A stretch of 7,138 bases of DNA from positions 1-7,138 of the forward strand of contig JAWQFW010000261.1 of NCBI GenBank assembly GCA_035968095.1. Reading direction: 5' to 3'. This document shows positions 5,050-7,138 of this stretch, one piece after another. A program made the position numbers and the translations under genes. The notes under the pieces were generated by a model. That model did no database searches. It was not told where the DNA came from and saw nothing but the letters and a program-made list of their open reading frames with translations. Numbering within the stretch: position 1 is the first letter of the stretch; every line of letters starts with the position of its first letter. Source of the DNA: IIICB1 sp035968095. GTDB lineage: Bacteria > Cyanobacteriota > Cyanobacteriia > Cyanobacteriales > SIO1D9.

Positions 5050-6864
5050 CTATTGAAAACCAGCCGGAGGAATACCCTCAATCGCGATTAAAGATTCCAT
5101 AACTGATTTTACAATTGGTGCAGCGACAGTAGAACCAAAAGCATTATCTCGTTTTGGTTCATCTACCACAGCAACAACAACATAACGAGGAGATTCCACA
5201 GGTAAAATACCAACAAAACTGGTAACTTTCGCAGTAGCAGAGTAACCACCAGTTGAACTCGCTTTTTGTGCAGTACCAGTTTTTCCAGCAATACGATAAC
5301 CAGGAATAGCTGCGGTTTTACCTGTGCCATTTGCTACCACACTTTCCATCATTTGTAAAACAGTTTGGCTAGTTTCTGGAGAAAAAACAGGTTTAGCTTG
5401 CAAACGAGGCTTATAGTGGTAATTGCCTTGGGGATCGACTAAACCACGAATCACATGAGGAGTAACTAATTTACCACCATTGGCGATCGCCGCTTGTAAT
5501 TGTGCTAATTTCAAAGGAGTCAGGGAAAAACCTTGACCAAAAGCAGTAGTTGCAGCTTCTACAGCCGAAGCAAGAAACTGATCTTTATCTTTAAGTTGTC
5601 CCCCAGCTTCTCCGGGAAGATCGATCCCCATTCTTTCTTCAATTCCTAATCTTTCTAAAGCCCCATAGAAAGTAGCAGCTTTCATTTGTTTAATAATTTG
5701 TACCATCCCGACGTTATTAGACGTTTCGAGAATTTTGGTAACATTAATATTCCCGTAAGCCCCTCTGGTATAGTAATCGTAATTAGCGATTTCCCAAGTA
5801 TCGATTTTAATTAAACCTTGGTCGTAAAAAACGCTATCTGGTTGGATCGCCCCGGCATCAAGGGCGATCGCCACATTAATTGGTTTAAATGTCGAACCTG
5901 GTTCGTAAACGTCAGTTATCGCCCAATTACGAAATAATCCTACATCATAGTTATAATACTGATTTGGGTTATAACTCGGTTCACAGACCAAAGCTAAAAT
6001 TGACCCATCGCGCACATCCATAACGATGACAGTACCGCGTTTAGCATCAAATTCAGCTAATTGTTGCTTCAAAGCCAAGTTTGCTACTCTTTGTACACGC
6101 AAATCAAGAGTAAGCTGTAACTGTAACTCATCATAGTTTAAAAAGCCTTCTGGTAAATGGGCTGGCATTAATGCTCCATTTCCAGCCCGATTGAGTTGAA
6201 GAGTTAATACTGCCCGTTCGAGAAGTTTTTCCTGGCTATATTCTACTCCCGCTTGACCGTGATGATCTCGATCCACATATCCCACCACCTCTGAGGCTAA
6301 TTCCTGTTGGGGATAAACTCGTGAATACTGTCTCAGTAATTCTAAACCATCGAGAGAAAGGGCAGATACCTTGTCCGCAATTTCTTCAGGTAAAGCATAA
6401 ACCACACGAATACCACTTTCTGCTTGATTAAATTTTTCCAGCAATTCTTGAGAAGTTTTTTGAGGTACGATCGCCGCTAGTTTGACTGCCATTTCTTCAC
6501 GAGAAATCTTGAAAAGTTTCGGATGGGCATACAAACTGTAAACTAATCTATCTGTAGCGAGGATTTTTCCTTGACGTTCAATTATCGGTCGTCTCGGAAT
6601 ATAAGGACGCATATAAACCATCTGCTGTTGTCGCGCTTTTTCTTCTAAAATCGGGGCGCGAACTATTTGCAGACGATATAAATTTAGCCCTAAACAGAAA
6701 CCTCCTACTAAAATGATTCCCCAAACTAAAAATAACCTTTTCTTCGGTAAATTATTTGCTGGAGTGCGATCGCCTAAAGCTACTACTTTACCTCCCCCAT
6801 TTTTTTCTTTGGGCATTGTCGTTTGGTTACGGTTTTTCTTAATGCGACGCTTTACTTTAGTCAT
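5050..6864 (-). CDS. ftsI: Class B penicillin-binding protein, septal transpeptidase FtsI (PBP3)
   Basis: FtsI cross-links peptidoglycan at the division septum in the periplasm, partnered with the glycosyltransferase FtsW. The 604-residue product has the family layout. A basic cytoplasmic tail (1-42) is followed by one membrane segment (about 43-63). The pedestal domain starts near RRPIIERQGKILATD (91-105), and the transpeptidase domain runs from about 277 to 590. Active-site motifs are complete: STFK with nucleophile Ser324 and Lys327, SNN at 382-384, and KTG at 528-530. No PASTA domains are present, as in Gram-negative FtsI. The length is close to E. coli FtsI (588). The ATG has no good ribosome site; Met17 is an alternative start, also without one. 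Its TAG stop abuts the composite repeat shared with birA, and a second composite repeat lies six bases beyond its start. ftsW and the mra/mur cluster are not adjacent. Confidence 0.96.
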   Translation of the reverse strand: MTKVKRRIKKNRNQTTMPKEKNGGGKVVALGDRTPANNLPKKRLFLVWGIILVGGFCLGLNLYRLQIVRAPILEEKARQQQMVYMRPYIPRRPIIERQGKILATDRLVYSLYAHPKLFKISREEMAVKLAAIVPQKTSQELLEKFNQAESGIRVVYALPEEIADKVSALSLDGLELLRQYSRVYPQQELASEVVGYVDRDHHGQAGVEYSQEKLLERAVLTLQLNRAGNGALMPAHLPEGFLNYDELQLQLTLDLRVQRVANLALKQQLAEFDAKRGTVIVMDVRDGSILALVCEPSYNPNQYYNYDVGLFRNWAITDVYEPGSTFKPINVAIALDAGAIQPDSVFYDQGLIKIDTWEIANYDYYTRGAYGNINVTKILETSNNVGMVQIIKQMKAATFYGALERLGIEERMGIDLPGEAGGQLKDKDQFLASAVEAATTAFGQGFSLTPLKLAQLQAAIANGGKLVTPHVIRGLVDPQGNYHYKPRLQAKPVFSPETSQTVLQMMESVVANGTGKTAAIPGYRIAGKTGTAQKASSTGGYSATAKVTSFVGILPVESPRYVVVAVVDEPKRDNAFGSTVAAPIVKSVMESLIAIEGIPPAGFQ

Positions 6865-6911
6865 GGTTCATTGGTAGTTATCATTTGGGGATTAAGAATT
6901 GGACAATCGGA

Positions 6912-6965
6912 GAATTGGACGAATTGAAGGAATTGGAGGTATGGTCGGTATGGTCGGTATTGAGA
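6912..6965 (+). repeat. Purine-rich 9 bp tandem array (6 units)
   Basis: Six 9 bp units start GAATTGGAC, GAATTGAAG and GAATTGGAG, and continue with GTATGGTCG twice and a degenerate last unit. One more copy of GAATTGGAC lies at 6896-6904, out of register by two bases. Rotated, the units read close to TTGGAGGAA, the exact complement of the TTCCTCCAA unit downstream of ftsI. Confidence 0.75.
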
Positions 6966-6969
6966 GTGT

Positions 6970-6991
6970 TAGGAATAAAGTAGGAATAAAG
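6970..6991 (+). repeat. Perfect 11 bp tandem duplication in the core
   Basis: TAGGAATAAAG occurs twice in direct, contiguous repetition (6970-6980 and 6981-6991). It lies in the otherwise non-repetitive centre of the second composite element, in the likely promoter region of ftsI. Confidence 0.85.
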
Positions 6992-7018
6992 AGCGATTTT
7001 CACAACCGACATTTACTC

Positions 7019-7090
7019 TTCCAACTCCTCTTTGTCCTCCATTTCCTACAATTCTCCTATGTCCTCCTTGTCTCCCCCCTCTTCCTTCCC
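7019..7090 (+). repeat. Pyrimidine-rich 9 bp degenerate array (8 units)
   Basis: Eight contiguous 9 bp units are held together by period and by a fixed TC at positions 8-9 in seven of them (for example CTCCTTGTC, TCCTATGTC, CTCCATTTC). The last ends CC. The strand is almost purely pyrimidine. Rotated, the units approach GTCCTCCNT, the complement of the purine-rich arm at 4813-4866. Confidence 0.7.
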
Positions 7091-7092
7091 AT

Positions 7093-7138
7093 CACCAGTC
7101 CCCAGTCCCCAGTCCCCAATCCCCAATCACCAATCACC
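7093..7138 (+). repeat. STRR heptamer array (6 units plus a partial, cut by the window edge)
   Basis: The 7 bp units run CACCAGT, CCCCAGT twice, CCCCAAT twice, CACCAAT, then a partial CACC at the last base. Only positions 2 and 6 vary, and they vary in blocks. This is a typical cyanobacterial short tandem heptamer repeat and matches the units at 1-16 and, inverted, at 4772-4806. Confidence 0.93.

Larger units (their letters stand above)
4772..5050. repeat. Composite nested palindromic repeat between birA and ftsI
   Basis: The whole gap between the two convergent genes, plus the end of birA, is repeat. In order it holds inverted heptamers (4772-4806), a purine-rich array of six 9 bp units (4813-4866), a core of about 25 bp, a pyrimidine-rich array of fourteen 9 bp units (4901-5026), and degenerate heptamers in direct orientation (about 5029-5050). 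The left parts are complementary in kind to the right parts, for example GGAGGAA against TTCCTCC. The transcript could therefore fold into a long imperfect hairpin on either strand and might end both genes. I find no coding sequence in it. Confidence 0.85.
6870..7138. repeat. Second composite nested repeat, upstream of ftsI
   Basis: This gene-free stretch has the same architecture as the element at 4772-5050. It begins with degenerate inverted heptamers (about 6870-6904). A purine-rich 9 bp array (6912-6965), a unique core (6966-7018), a pyrimidine-rich 9 bp array (7019-7090) and direct heptamers (7093-7138) follow, and the last run off the window edge. The units are more diverged than in the first element. 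The ftsI promoter should lie here. The core offers only a weak minus-strand pair, TTGTGA (7005-7000) and TACTTT (6982-6977), 17 bp apart. Confidence 0.8.

Noticed and set aside
4772..5050. CRISPR array
   Set aside because: The units are 7 or 9 bp, contiguous and without unique spacers, and no cas gene is present.
4668..5102. Plus-strand open frame rich in Ser/Asn/Thr and minus-strand frame (4703-5026) rich in Leu/Glu repeats
   Set aside because: Both arise because the 9 bp array has a period divisible by three. They overlap the birA end on the wrong frame or strand and have no ribosome site. The Leu-Glu repeat looks like a coiled coil only because TTGGAGGAA reads Leu-Glu-Glu.
5050..6864. ftsI as a captured or transferred cassette because repeats lie on both sides
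   Set aside because: Its motifs, length, codon style and HIP1 content (5483, 5864, 6766) match its neighbours. It is an essential native gene, so the repeats more likely arrived around it.

Overview
The window reads as chromosomal DNA of a cyanobacterium. Three lines of evidence support this. The HIP1 palindrome GCGATCGC occurs 11 times by my reading, where chance would give about 0.1. There are heptamer arrays of the CCCCAGT/CCCCAAT/CACCAAT type (STRR repeats). The gene set includes a cyanobacterial DUF3493-type membrane protein and a BirA without the repressor domain. The base composition is moderately AT-rich. I cannot name a genus; the heptamer and nonamer arrays suggest a repeat-rich, possibly filamentous lineage.

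Layout: the left edge carries the end of a heptamer array, followed by a roughly 200 bp leader with a LexA-box-like site and then recA (+). recA converges on a gene for a single-FHA-domain protein (-), with a small inverted repeat between them. A 299 bp gap holds a 20 bp direct repeat and two very short open frames. Next come a DUF3493-type two-helix membrane protein (-), tRNA-Thr(CGT) (+), the 3' remnant of an unrecognised gene (-) next to a GC-rich palindrome, and pgeF (-, TTG start). pgeF is divergent from birA (+, GTG start). birA converges on ftsI (-), and the right edge lies upstream of ftsI.

The least ordinary feature is a pair of composite repeats that bracket ftsI, one between the birA and ftsI stops and one immediately upstream of the ftsI start. 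Each is a nested imperfect palindrome: inverted heptamers, a purine-rich array of 9 bp units, a short core, a pyrimidine-rich array of 9 bp units, then direct heptamers (degenerate on some sides). The 9 bp units of all four arms fit one consensus near KTCCTCCNN or its complement. The first element starts inside birA, supplies its last codons and its TAG stop, and reaches the TAG stop of ftsI. The other four genes all end in TAA. The far left edge carries the same heptamers, so at least three loci in 7 kb belong to this family.

The genes do not form an obvious operon. They are housekeeping functions: DNA repair (recA), septal peptidoglycan synthesis (ftsI), peptidoglycan precursor quality control (pgeF), and protein biotinylation for acetyl-CoA carboxylase (birA). 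They also include decoding of ACG codons and two less defined proteins. No CRISPR array, transposase, phage gene or defence system is visible.
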